Assembly: GCA_042095055.1 (NCBI GenBank)
Contig: JBELBZ010000007.1
Coordinates: forward strand, 1 to 64,000
Direction of reading: 5' to 3'
Source of the DNA: UBA8752 sp042095055
Lineage (GTDB): Bacteria > Bacteroidota > Bacteroidia > Flavobacteriales_D > Sanyastnellaceae
DNA length: 64,000 nt
The notes below the pieces were generated by a model. The model was not told the DNA's origin. It searched no databases and worked only from the letters and a program-made list of their open reading frames with translations. Shown here piece after piece: positions 49,665 through 60,000 of the stretch (position 1 is the first letter of the stretch; each line of letters opens with the position of its first letter). The translations under genes and the position numbers were made by a program.

Positions 49665-50555
49665 AACGACCCTCAAGAATTCTTTGGGCACCCGGGTTTT
49701 GACCTCCCACATGGCGTCCAATTCCGGGTCTGTAAGGACCATTCGAAAAAGGTGGACTCCCTGCCTGCCCAGCGGATCCGGGGCATCTGCACCGAGGCCG
49801 CACACCATGCAATTGTGGTGACGTAGACCTGGCAAGATTTCATTGATGTCCTGCAGGCCTGCCTTTACCTTGAGAATGGTGAACCGTCCACCTGAGCGCA
49901 TGCGCCTGAATTGAAACTTCTTTGAAGAATACTTCTCTCCTGGCTTTTTGCGTGCGCTGAACTCGCCGTCCTCCTCGATTTCTCCATGGAGCAGCAAATA
50001 GCTTTCAAATTGTTGGGTGGACCAGCTTTCTTGCAGGCGTTTGCGAAGGCCCATGTCCCGCACGACAACCGCTATTCCACTGCTGTCCTTGTCCATCATG
50101 TTGACGAAGTGAACCGCCCTCTCAGGATTCCCTCCGGCGAGATCTCGGGCGACCAAATAGTCTTTTACCCTCGTGAAACTTGTGTCTACACGGGGATTGG
50201 GAGAGGCCAATATCCAGCCTGCCGGTTTCAGGTAGCAGAAGATGTCATCGTCTTCGTACAGCACCTCAAAGGGCAAGTCGTCATCGGGTCGAATGGACTT
50301 GGTGGCATTGGCCGGTTCTGATTTTCGCGCTTCCTTCTCTTCTGGGACGGAAATCTCTTGTCCCGTGGGAATGACCAGGGACGGAATCTTCACCACTTCG
50401 CCTTCTACCCTCACAGCACCGCCTTTGATCAGGTTGCGCGAAGCCGTGGTACTGCGCAACCCCAGTTCAGAGCGAACCAAGGCATGCAGTGGGGCTTCAA
50501 TTTCAGAAGTCCAACGGCGGATGTTGATTTTTGGGCGGGGAGGTTTTGAAGCCAT
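49659..50555 (-). CDS. RluA-family pseudouridine synthase-like protein with S4 domain
   Basis: RNA-modification protein of 298 aa. An S4 RNA-binding domain (about 12-70: SRNLIKGGAVRVEGEVV) precedes the pseudouridine synthase core with FEVLYEDDDIFCYLKPAG. The usual catalytic HRLDxxTSG appears as FVNMMDKDSSG: the Asp is retained but the His-Arg-Leu is not, so activity is uncertain. ESYLLLHGEI and RRMRSGGRFTILKVK follow. The start at MASKPPRP is preferred over one six codons earlier. A short gap separates it from the giant BNR gene. Confidence 0.75.
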   Translation of the reverse strand: MASKPPRPKINIRRWTSEIEAPLHALVRSELGLRSTTASRNLIKGGAVRVEGEVVKIPSLVIPTGQEISVPEEKEARKSEPANATKSIRPDDDLPFEVLYEDDDIFCYLKPAGWILASPNPRVDTSFTRVKDYLVARDLAGGNPERAVHFVNMMDKDSSGIAVVVRDMGLRKRLQESWSTQQFESYLLLHGEIEEDGEFSARKKPGEKYSSKKFQFRRMRSGGRFTILKVKAGLQDINEILPGLRHHNCMVCGLGADAPDPLGRQGVHLFRMVLTDPELDAMWEVKTRVPKEFLRVVK

Positions 50556-50582
50556 AGCGGGCGCAAGATGCACCGGGATTCC

Positions 50583-53500
50583 TCATTCCTCGCAGCCTTG
50601 ACCGTACAAAGCCAACAAAGCCAAGATGTCATTGGCAGAAACAGCACCGTCTCCTGTGATGTCCACCGTGCATTCAGACGAACATCCGAACTCCGACAAC
50701 ACGGCAAGGATGTCTGTGGCCCCAAAAAAACCGTCTCCATCGAGGTCCTCAGGGCATTGGCTTTCCCAGCAGGTGAAATCGCACATATCATTGGAGATCG
50801 AGGCCGATGGATCAAAATTGCAGGCGGTGCTGTCTGTGCACCCGACAACAGCAGGCAAGGGCAAGCAAAACGACCCCCCCACTCCGCTGGAGAAGCCTAT
50901 GCCTGCCGCACTGGTGTCCGTCACTGACCAAATTCCAACTCCTCCCATGGAGGCCACGACCAGATCCCCTTCCATACCGCAGTTGGTGCTGGTAAAACCG
51001 TTGCTCCCCCGGTCGACGAGGATCACTTCATAACAGCCGTGGGTCAGGCACACAGTATCCACGGTGGGTGCTTCGGGGACAAAGTGTTGCCGGCGATGCC
51101 ATGACACACCCGTCGAATCTGACAGCGCCCAGGCCGTCTCCATCGGGTGGCAATCCGCTGTGGTGGTCACAACGACTGGGCCGGTGCCCACCCTGTGCTC
51201 CCAGGTGACGCCCAAAGCATCGTTTTCTGAAATGGCATCTACACCGGAGGTCAGTTCGCCCGCTGCTAAACCGCCATGGAGTCCAACCACCTCGAGGATG
51301 CGCACAACCAGTTCATTCTTGTGGCCCACTGTGCCGCGATTGACGTTGGGCCAAGGCAATGAGGCCTCTTGATTTGGTGCCAACAACATCCCGTATTGGA
51401 CCGTGTCGATGCCGTTCCACAGCAGCGTCATGGCCGCCAAAGTGTCTGAGCCAGCATTGCGTGCTGTGGCCGTCACATGAAGGGGTCCTGCACACTGTGT
51501 GGCCTGGTGCCCGTGAATGCCAGTCAATGCCGCGTCTCTTGCTGGCGGCGTAAACAGCGGTGCGCGCCAAATCCCACTTCCGTAAGTCGCCAGAAGCAAT
51601 TCTCCTGTCGAAGACCGCACCCCAAGGTCACTGCACAACACCTCTGGCAGCCCAGTCTTGTATGGCGTCCACAGGTCTGAACCGCTGTTGAGCGCATAAA
51701 CGCCAGCATCCGTACCTGCATAGAGGTCGCCACTTTCTGGGTGCCGGGCCAGGGTATTGACAGGCAAATCCGGCAGCCCCTCTCCTGCGTCTGTCCACGT
51801 CAATCCGGCATCGGAGGTCTTCCATACGCGCTGGCCCTCTTCATATCCTCCGAATGACATCCAGAACACATCCGCATCTGCGTGGTCGAAGACCACATCG
51901 AGGATGGGCAAACCGGGCAGGTCTGAAAGGGGGGTCCAATGCTCTAAGTTCTGCGTGGCAAAGGCAAACGCGCCGCGGGCCACGACTGCAGTGCTGTCAT
52001 CCGATGGCGCCAAAGCCAAGACTTCCATTTCTGCGCCTGACAGCGCGCTTGTTTGCTCCCATGTTTCGCCTTGATTGTCGGTCCAGTAGAGCCTGTGTTT
52101 GGCGATAAAAATGCGGTCGGGGTTGGAGGGAGCGTATGCCATAGGCGTGTTCCAGTCTCCCCTTTCATTGACCCCTTCCCCGTTGCTTCCCAGCCAGAGG
52201 TCCCAGGTCCATCCGCCATCCAATGAGAGGTGGGCCTTGCCGAAGTATTCCGCAGCGACCAAGGTGTCGGGTTCGTTGGGATCGATGAGGCAGTGAAATC
52301 CGTCGGCTCCGATGACCTGGGCATGAATGTCGTCTGCGAGCAGGTTGATGCCATTGTCTTGCCATCCCGATATCAAGCGGTCTGGCCTGCTGTTTGCAAA
52401 ACCGAGGTTGTACACCTGGCCCACATTGAGGCCCTCTGTTAAGGTCTCAAAACCGTTTTCGCGTTTGCGGGATACCCCGCCGTCATGGGCGCTGACCCAA
52501 TGGTTGCTGCCAGGCACGAAACTGAGGGCGTGGTGGTCGGCATGAACGAAATCTGCGTCTTGTTCACCAAACCAATGGCCTATGCACGCCCAAGTGTCAC
52601 CTCCGTCATGGGATTCCCAAATGTTGACGCCACCAGCGATGATGTGATGTTCGTCCACTGGATCGATGGCGAGCGCCAGGTCATAGAACCCTTGGCCTCC
52701 AAAATCTGCGCCTGCATAGGTCCACCCCAAAAGGTTGGGCAAGTCTGGAACCTCGGTATAGGTCTGCCCGCTGTCTTGGCTGACATAGAAGCCTTGGAGC
52801 CCTTGCGATCCGCTTTTTGCAGCTATTGCCGCCAAAACCTGAGGGTTTGATGCCGATGCGGCCAAGGTGTACCTGCTCACAGAGAATGTGGAGGGCAAAC
52901 CTTGAACTGCATTCCAATGGCGCCCGCCATCGGTGGAACGCAGCAGTTCCCCTGGACGCAAGGCTGCGTGCCAAACAGCGGAGTCTCCCGGATGTGGAAT
53001 CAGGTCAGAACAGATCCCAGAGTATGTCAACGAGAAGGTCTCTCCATTGTCCTCGCTCAGCCATATTCCGTCGCTGGTGGCGACCAAAATGTGATGTGGG
53101 GCACCCACTTTTCGGTGTACCCTGCTGCATGTGGCCGACTCTGAAAGTGCGAATGTGAGTCCTGTTGTTTGCCATGTTGCCCCCATATCCGAGGTGGACA
53201 TGAGTCCTATCCCATAGGCGCTGCCGAAGTCAGAATCTCCCGTAGCAGCCAATATGCTCAATGAATCGGCAGGGTGCAAGGCCACATCGGACACCCCCAT
53301 TCCAGCCCAATCTTGTGTCCCCAAAAGGTTCCAGTGTTGTCCTGAATCTTCAGAACGCCAAAGCCCTCCACTTGGCGCGCAGGCATACCATTCGGCCGTG
53401 TCTTGGGCGGATACGACCACGCGGTTTACCCGGCCAGCACCCCCCACAAGCGGTGAGCCTGTGGGAATGGCTTGTCGCCAAACAGCCTCAGGTTCTGAAT

Positions 53501-53828
53501 CACGTGCGGCCCTGCCCATCCGTTCCCATTGCGTGGCCTCCCAAGGCGCAGCGGCTTTGAAGGGGCTTGCACCGTCAAAAGCAAAGCGGGCAGTGGCAAA
53601 ATGTCGCCAACGCATAAACGGCTTAAACCCTTTGCCCTTCTGAGGTAGGCTGTCAGTCCAGGTGGCGTCAAACGCGTTGAATGCGGAGCTCCAATCTCCT
53701 TGGGGCAGCGCCCCTTCACTCCAGTGTTGGGCCTGAAGAGAAAATGTGGACCAAACCAAGAGGCAGCCCGCCAAGAAAGGCGCGCATAAGGGCCGTTTGG
53801 CCCCCTGTTGGTCAGGGAAACGGAGCAT
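50583..53828 (-). CDS. Secreted BNR/sortilin-like beta-propeller protein with double dockerin-like tail
   Basis: Exported protein of 1081 aa. The signal peptide is in MLRFPDQQGAKRPLCAPFLA ... SLQAQ. Residues about 100-790 consist of BNR/VPS10-type propeller blades (WRSEDSGQHW, LSEDNGETF, STDGGRHW, VSQDSGQTY, ESHDGGDTW). A CARDB-like beta-sandwich follows, then a cysteine-rich region with one GCTDSTACNFDPSA repeat. The tail has two dockerin-like units (CPEDLDGDGFFGATDILAVL..FGC and CTVDITGDGAVSANDILALL..YGQGC). Such propellers bind glycans or proteins; no catalytic residues were recognised. Confidence 0.8.
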   Translation of the reverse strand: MLRFPDQQGAKRPLCAPFLAGCLLVWSTFSLQAQHWSEGALPQGDWSSAFNAFDATWTDSLPQKGKGFKPFMRWRHFATARFAFDGASPFKAAAPWEATQWERMGRAARDSEPEAVWRQAIPTGSPLVGGAGRVNRVVVSAQDTAEWYACAPSGGLWRSEDSGQHWNLLGTQDWAGMGVSDVALHPADSLSILAATGDSDFGSAYGIGLMSTSDMGATWQTTGLTFALSESATCSRVHRKVGAPHHILVATSDGIWLSEDNGETFSLTYSGICSDLIPHPGDSAVWHAALRPGELLRSTDGGRHWNAVQGLPSTFSVSRYTLAASASNPQVLAAIAAKSGSQGLQGFYVSQDSGQTYTEVPDLPNLLGWTYAGADFGGQGFYDLALAIDPVDEHHIIAGGVNIWESHDGGDTWACIGHWFGEQDADFVHADHHALSFVPGSNHWVSAHDGGVSRKRENGFETLTEGLNVGQVYNLGFANSRPDRLISGWQDNGINLLADDIHAQVIGADGFHCLIDPNEPDTLVAAEYFGKAHLSLDGGWTWDLWLGSNGEGVNERGDWNTPMAYAPSNPDRIFIAKHRLYWTDNQGETWEQTSALSGAEMEVLALAPSDDSTAVVARGAFAFATQNLEHWTPLSDLPGLPILDVVFDHADADVFWMSFGGYEEGQRVWKTSDAGLTWTDAGEGLPDLPVNTLARHPESGDLYAGTDAGVYALNSGSDLWTPYKTGLPEVLCSDLGVRSSTGELLLATYGSGIWRAPLFTPPARDAALTGIHGHQATQCAGPLHVTATARNAGSDTLAAMTLLWNGIDTVQYGMLLAPNQEASLPWPNVNRGTVGHKNELVVRILEVVGLHGGLAAGELTSGVDAISENDALGVTWEHRVGTGPVVVTTTADCHPMETAWALSDSTGVSWHRRQHFVPEAPTVDTVCLTHGCYEVILVDRGSNGFTSTNCGMEGDLVVASMGGVGIWSVTDTSAAGIGFSSGVGGSFCLPLPAVVGCTDSTACNFDPSASISNDMCDFTCWESQCPEDLDGDGFFGATDILAVLSEFGCSSECTVDITGDGAVSANDILALLALYGQGCEE

Positions 53829-53925
53829 CGTGGTTTTGGTTGCCACTTGAAGGTGCACCTGTCGTCAGACAGATGTCCACACCAAGGCCTCAAGTGGTTG
53901 ACCTTGGGGTGGTGGCTGCATGAAT

Positions 53926-56874
53926 TTAGTCGGGGCAAGCCAGTCCAAAGGTGGACAATGCCACCAATATATCGCTGGCCGCGACCATGCCGTCTCCATT
54001 CAAATCTGGGTCACCACATTCAGATTGACATCCAAAGGCACCCAGCATGACGAGAATGTCGGCTGCCCCGCGCAAGCCGTCGCCATTAAAGTCTCCTGGA
54101 CACACCTGTTCATCCTCGTCACAAATCCCATTTTCATTGAGGTCGTTTAAACAGCGGCCCAGGCAGTCCACCGTAGCCTCACCGTCCACAACCGCGTCGG
54201 GAAAGAGGTCTTCAGGGGCAGCACAACTCCCATTGTCCAAAGTAGCCATGGGATTGTAGTTGCAGTAGTTCTCGTCAGTGCACCCGGCACAACTGGTGAA
54301 TTCACATGAACTGTCGTCATCTGTGGCTTCCCCGTCAAAGTTGCAGGCGGTTGAATCCGTGCAGCCCAGCTGTTCCTCCTCGTCACATATTCCATCGCCA
54401 TCGTTGTCGTTCAGACATTGGTCATCGCAATCCACATAACCTTTGTTGAACAGATCCACGGGGAATTGGCATGTGCCATCGTCAATCAGGGCAGTGGGGT
54501 CATAGTTGCAAGCCACCGAAGAGGTGCATCCAGAACAACTTGAGTAGTCGCAGGAACCGTCAGAGACCCACGCACCGGCGTCGTGGTTGCATGCTGCAGG
54601 GTTGATGCAACCGGCACACGATGTGAAATCACACCCTCCGTCATCGATCGTGGCAGTGCCCAAAAAGTTGCACGCCAGGGCATCCATGCACCCGCTGACT
54701 TCTTCTTCATCGCACACCCCATTGGCATTGATGTCGTTGTAGCAAGTTCCACTGCAGTCCACAAAGGCTGAGGGGTGCAAATCCTGAATAAACAGGCAGG
54801 TCTCATTGGAGGGTTGGGTGAATGCCGCCTCGAAGTTGCAGGCTTCATTGTCCATGCATCCGTAACAATCAAAAGTGCAACTGCCATCGTCAGCATCGGC
54901 ATTGGCGTCATAGTTGCAGGCCTGAGGGATGGTGCAACCGTCGATCATGCTCAGTCCAGCCCTTTCTTCTCCAGATGTGGCCATCCCTTCACCTTCGCAG
55001 CTTGCGAAATCACAGGCACCCACTTTATAGAGGTCGGCATCGGGGTCATAATTGCAGGCAAATCCCAGTGGACAAGCTGCGCAGGTGATAAAGTCACATG
55101 TGCCGTCATCCGCGTTGGCCGCAGGGTCGAAATTGCACGCCTTGGGTGAAGTGCAGCCATCGTACCTGCAAGCGAAATCAATGGTGGCACAAGCTTCGTA
55201 GTTGTCAGCTGTAGTGTCGGTACAGCCTGTTATCCGGAGTGCCGGGCTAAAGCTGTTGGAGTTGCACAATTCAACTTGGCCGTCGCGGTCCACCCCAGCA
55301 ACCTGCAGTTCAGAATTCGAAAAGGTGTTGTTGAGCAGAGCGGTAGAAATGTCGGCTGATTGGGTAAAGGCTACGCTGTGCAATTGGAGGGTGCAGTCGT
55401 TCATGGCAAAGGTGTCTGACTCCCCTCCTGCACTCAGTTTGACAGCCTCCCCGCCTGCATTTTCAAACAGGCAGGCTTCGACCAACGTGGCGCCAGAATC
55501 TGTCCCGTCGTGGGCCACCTCCAATCCAGTTGTATTCTCCTTGAGCGTACTGTTTGATACGGTTAAACTGCCAGACCGGTGAATCACCCCTTGAGCGAAT
55601 CCCGACACTTTGACTTCCTGTAATTCGGTCATGTGACGCGCCACAACACCGCTGCTGGGTGCCGCATTGCTGCCTGCGATGACGCTGTTTTTGAGGGTGA
55701 GGCCCGCGGCACTGCTTGTGACATCTACAGCATTGCCGGCGGTGGCGTTTATTCGAACCCCATCCACCACAGGGTGGCCAGCCTGGACGATGATTCCATC
55801 CAGCACAGATTCGACATCGCGCTGCGCTGCATTGGTCCCTGTCAGTCCAGCATTCGCTCCTACCAAGTTGATGCTTGCTCCCACTTCGATGGGACCTTCA
55901 TCGAAGGTTCCGGGCTCCAGCTTGATCGTGGTATTGTCGTCTGCAACGTTGACTGCACTTTGGACGGACATTCCAGGAAATACAGTCATGTCCTGGGTGA
56001 CCATGCTGTAAGAAACCAGTGTTTGAATTTCCGCGCCGAGATTGGCAGCGACTTCGCGCACATTGTCGTTGTGCACGAGAATGCAACCCGTGAGGTCGTC
56101 ACCTGGAGCTTCTAACAAGTACTCGAATCCATCTGCTGTCATGCTGATGGGGAACCCGCTACCGGAACCTACTGGAACCAAGGCGGGGTCAATCTGCACA
56201 ATGACACCGCCGCCACCGAGGTCCTGGGGCCCTTCCAAATCGAGTTCACCCACAAAGGAAATGGCATTGACCTCTTGGTCATAATAGTTCGACTCCATGA
56301 TGGCGATGTCGCCGAAACCATTGCCCGCGCTCGTAATGTTTTCAATCACAGTATTGGAACAGGTGCTCAGCGCCAAGCCAAAACCGATGGTGCTGTTGCT
56401 GACTGTGAGGTTTTTCAGGGTGTTCTGGCTGGGACCCGTGAGTCCATTTAAATCGATGCAAGTCTTGGTGGATTCACTGACCACAATGTCCTGCAGGGTG
56501 AGCCCTGTGATGCCCGGTTCACTGTGCACTGCATATGCGTCATTGGCGCCTCCGCCCACAATGGTCAGGTCTTGCAGGGTAATGTTGTTGCTGGACAAGG
56601 TGATGCCCCAGCCGTCCATGGTGGACACGTCGATAATGGAGGTCCCATTGGGATCGCCAGCCAAAGTCAAGGGCATTGAAATGCTCACATGTTCTGTGAA
56701 CCTCGATGCTGCCAGCTGAATGAAGTCTCCAGCGGCCGCCTCCGCCATCGCAGCAGCAATGTCATCATAGCTGGCACCGGTGGTCACGTTCAATACGGGC
56801 ACAATGGGCGTCACTTGCGCTTGTACACAGTGCACCACAGTAAACAGGAAAAGCGCAGTAAGAATTCGCAGCAT
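53926..56874 (-). CDS. Giant secreted beta-helix and cysteine-repeat protein A, with double dockerin-like tail
   Basis: Exported 982-aa protein with a signal peptide (MLRILTALFLFTVVHCVQAQ). Residues about 25-560 form a right-handed beta-helix-like region with NITLQDLTIVGGG, LKNLTVSNSTIGFGLALS and similar rungs. Then come about ten copies of the GCxxxxACNYxxxAxxDDGSCxF repeat, interspersed with calcium-loop segments (CLNDNDGDGICDEEE). The C-terminus has two dockerin-like units (CPGDFNGDGLRGAADILVML..FGC, DPDLNGDGMVAASDILVAL..FGLAC). It is a clear paralogue of the next gene. Function unknown; a surface or matrix protein is likely. Confidence 0.8.
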   Translation of the reverse strand: MLRILTALFLFTVVHCVQAQVTPIVPVLNVTTGASYDDIAAAMAEAAAGDFIQLAASRFTEHVSISMPLTLAGDPNGTSIIDVSTMDGWGITLSSNNITLQDLTIVGGGANDAYAVHSEPGITGLTLQDIVVSESTKTCIDLNGLTGPSQNTLKNLTVSNSTIGFGLALSTCSNTVIENITSAGNGFGDIAIMESNYYDQEVNAISFVGELDLEGPQDLGGGGVIVQIDPALVPVGSGSGFPISMTADGFEYLLEAPGDDLTGCILVHNDNVREVAANLGAEIQTLVSYSMVTQDMTVFPGMSVQSAVNVADDNTTIKLEPGTFDEGPIEVGASINLVGANAGLTGTNAAQRDVESVLDGIIVQAGHPVVDGVRINATAGNAVDVTSSAAGLTLKNSVIAGSNAAPSSGVVARHMTELQEVKVSGFAQGVIHRSGSLTVSNSTLKENTTGLEVAHDGTDSGATLVEACLFENAGGEAVKLSAGGESDTFAMNDCTLQLHSVAFTQSADISTALLNNTFSNSELQVAGVDRDGQVELCNSNSFSPALRITGCTDTTADNYEACATIDFACRYDGCTSPKACNFDPAANADDGTCDFITCAACPLGFACNYDPDADLYKVGACDFASCEGEGMATSGEERAGLSMIDGCTIPQACNYDANADADDGSCTFDCYGCMDNEACNFEAAFTQPSNETCLFIQDLHPSAFVDCSGTCYNDINANGVCDEEEVSGCMDALACNFLGTATIDDGGCDFTSCAGCINPAACNHDAGAWVSDGSCDYSSCSGCTSSVACNYDPTALIDDGTCQFPVDLFNKGYVDCDDQCLNDNDGDGICDEEEQLGCTDSTACNFDGEATDDDSSCEFTSCAGCTDENYCNYNPMATLDNGSCAAPEDLFPDAVVDGEATVDCLGRCLNDLNENGICDEDEQVCPGDFNGDGLRGAADILVMLGAFGCQSECGDPDLNGDGMVAASDILVALSTFGLACPD

Positions 56875-56893
56875 GACAAAAAGGTCTTAGCTA

Positions 56894-56901
56894 CAAATAT
56901 A
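56894..56901 (-). promoter_or_regulatory. -7 element of giant protein A gene
   Basis: TATATTTG on the minus strand is an exact consensus match, ending 19 bases before the ATG at 56874, so this gene probably has a short normal leader. Confidence 0.6.
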
Positions 56902-56966
56902 CGAGATTAAGCGATTAATTATACGTATTCGAGGGTCAATTTTTTTGGGCCTGTCGCTTTCAGCCA

Positions 56967-56994
56967 TAAAAAAAGGGGCCTGAACAGGCCCCTT
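56967..56994 (-). terminator. Intrinsic terminator of giant protein B gene
   Basis: On the minus strand a perfect 10-base-pair stem, AAGGGGCCTG/CAGGCCCCTT with a 2-base loop, is followed by seven T residues. It lies 24 bases past the stop at 57018. Confidence 0.85.
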
Positions 56995-57017
56995 ATTCAT
57001 GGTTCAAATAGCGTGTT

Positions 57018-60000
57018 TCACTCACAGTATGTCCCGAAGTAACTCAGCATTGCCAGCACGTCTGAAGCCGTTACGAAGCCGTCCATATCCAAATCAGCGT
57101 CACCGCAGTCAGCGGCGCAACCGTAAGCTGCCAGGACTACCAGCACGTCGCTGGCAGTGCGCACGCCGTCTTCATTGAAGTCGCCAGCACACACATCGTC
57201 CTCGTTGCAAATGCCATCTCCATCTTCGTCATTGTTATTGACCGTTCCATCAGGGTTGCAGGTGGCACATTCTGTCTCTGGAAATACACAGGACCCGTCG
57301 TTGTCTGTGGCATTGGTATTGAAATTGCAGGCCAACGGATCATCGCAACCGCTGAGTTCTAATTCATCACAGACGCCATCGCCATCCGCATCATTGATGC
57401 ACCCACCTGAGCAGTCGAGATATGGCTCTTCAGGATAAGTGCACGATCCGTCTTCAATGGCCGCACCGGGTTCGTAGTTGCAGGCTGTTGCATCGGTACA
57501 CCCTGTCTCGTCTTCATCACAAATGCCATCACCGTCAGCATCATTCAGGCATTCGCCAAAACAGTTGAGATAGTCTTTGCCGTACAATGAGGCCGGTGTT
57601 GTGCACGATCCATCATCGAATTGGGCGGCTGAATTGTAATTGCATGCGCTGGGGTCTGTACAACCACCACAGCTTGAGTATTCGCAGGACCCATCGTCAA
57701 AGTCGGCTGATGCCGTATAGTTACACGCCAAAGGATCTGTGCAGGCACTCAACTCGTCTTCGTCGCAGATTCCGTCGTTATCCGAATCGTTCACACATTC
57801 TCCGCCGCAATCCAAATTGGTGACGTTGTACAGGTCCAATACGTAGATGCAACTTCCATCATCGGTGATGGCCCCTGAGGCATAGTTGCAACCTTCGGGG
57901 TCTGTGCAACCTTGACAAGATGCATAGTCACAAGAACCGTCATTGATGGTCGCCGATTCCACGTGGTTGCACGCTCCAGGGTTGGTACAACCTGCACATG
58001 AGATGTAGTCACAAGAGCCATCATTTTCTGTAGCTGTATCCATGAAATTACAGGCAGTAACGTCATCACAGCCTCCAATTTCTAGGGGGTCACATACGCC
58101 GTCTCCGTCGGTATCGGAGAGACAGTCCCCATCACAGTTCAAATAGGTTTCAGTGGGATAAGTGCAGCTGTTGTTGATGGTGGCATCGGGATTGTAGTCA
58201 CATGCTGTGGGGTCTGTACAACCCAAGCATGATACATAATCGCAATCGTTGCTTGGATTTGTAGCAGCTGCATCAAAATTGCACGCTGTGTTGTCCATAC
58301 ATCCCGAGCAAGACAAGAAGTCGCACGTGCCGTCATCTTGGGTGGCCAAGGCATTGTAATTGCAAGCGCCTGCATTGGTGCATCCTGAAATCTCATCAGG
58401 GTCGCACACGCCGTTGCCGTCTGCATCTTCCAGGCAGTCACCGTTGCAGTCTACTGCATCGCTTCCATAAAGATCGTTGGGGTAAATACAGGCACCATCT
58501 AAGCTTGCGGCTCCGTCATAGTTACAAGCTTCTATATCCATGCAGCCCGCACATGTCTCATAGTCACATGACCCATCGTTGATTTCAGCGGAAGCATCAT
58601 AGTTGCAGGCCTCGTTGTCGGTGCACCCAGCGCAGGAGGTGAACTCACATGTTCCATCATCTGTGATGGCCTGCATGTCGTAGTTGCATGCCAGCGCGTC
58701 TGTGCATCCCGTGACCTCTTCCTCGTCACAAATCCCATTGCTGTTTGCGTCGTTGTTGCATTCTCCGGCACAATTGACATTGGGGTTTCCATAGAGCTCT
58801 AAGGGGTATGTACATGTGGATGTCGACAGAGTCGCCGAAGCATCATAGTTGCAGGCGCTGGCATTGGTACAGCCCGCACAGCTGTCGAATTCGCAATCGG
58901 CATCTTCTCCAAAGTTGCAGGCAAAAGAAAGGTTGCACACCTCCAAGGAGATCATGCCTGCAGACTGTCCATAGCTGCAACCAAAGGTCAATTGTGGCAG
59001 AATATCTGGGTCGTAGTTCGATGCAGCAGGGTCACCACAGCAACTGAGGTAATCACATGTGGTGCCGTCGTGAATGAGCACCGTCGGATCATAGTTACAG
59101 AATCCTTCAATGGCACAACCTGCACATGAGGTGTATTCACAATTGCCAGCGTCGACACCAGCAGCAGCATCATAATTGCATGCGCCTTGATCTGTGCACC
59201 CGCCATAGATGCATGAACCATCTTCTACTCCGGCGCCTGCGTTGAAATTGGTCGCCGTTTCATCGGTACAACCAAATACGCGGCACGAGCCATCGTCAAC
59301 GGTTGCATCAGCATCGTAATTGATCGCATCAGGATTCGTGCAGCCCCGGCAACTGGTGAAATCGCAATTGTCGGCATCGATGATGGCAGACTCGTCATAG
59401 TTGCATGCCCTCGGGTTCAGGCATCCGGAGCAGCTGTCATATTCACAATCTCCCAAATTGAAATTCGCATCCATGTCATAGTTGCAAGCATTGGCATCGG
59501 TGCAACCATAGAAATAGCAAAGGCCATTGTTCAAGTTGGCGCTTGGATCGTAGTTGTCGGCCTCAGGATTCGTGCAGCCTGGTAACAGACAGGAACCATC
59601 GTCATAAATCGCAGAAGATTGGTAGTTCAATGCTTGTTCATCCGTACATCCGCGGCATGAATTGAACTCACAGCTTCCTGCTTCAAGGGTAGCAGAGCTG
59701 TTGTAATTACAGGCAATGGGGTTCAAGCAACCAGAACATGACTGGTATTCACAGCTTCCGTCTTCTGCTCCTGCAGCAGCGTTGTAATTGCAGGCGTTTT
59801 CATCTGTGCAACCGCCATATAGACAGTTGCCGGAATTCATGGAGGCGCACTGCTCATAGTTTACTGCAGACGGGTCATCACAGGCATCAATCGAAATGAC
59901 TGGATTGCTGAAGTCATTTTGCTCACAAAGTGCAACGCGCGTTGCAAGGTCTGTGCCTATGACCTGCTCTTCAGACAGGGTATAAGTCCCGCCCGAAATG

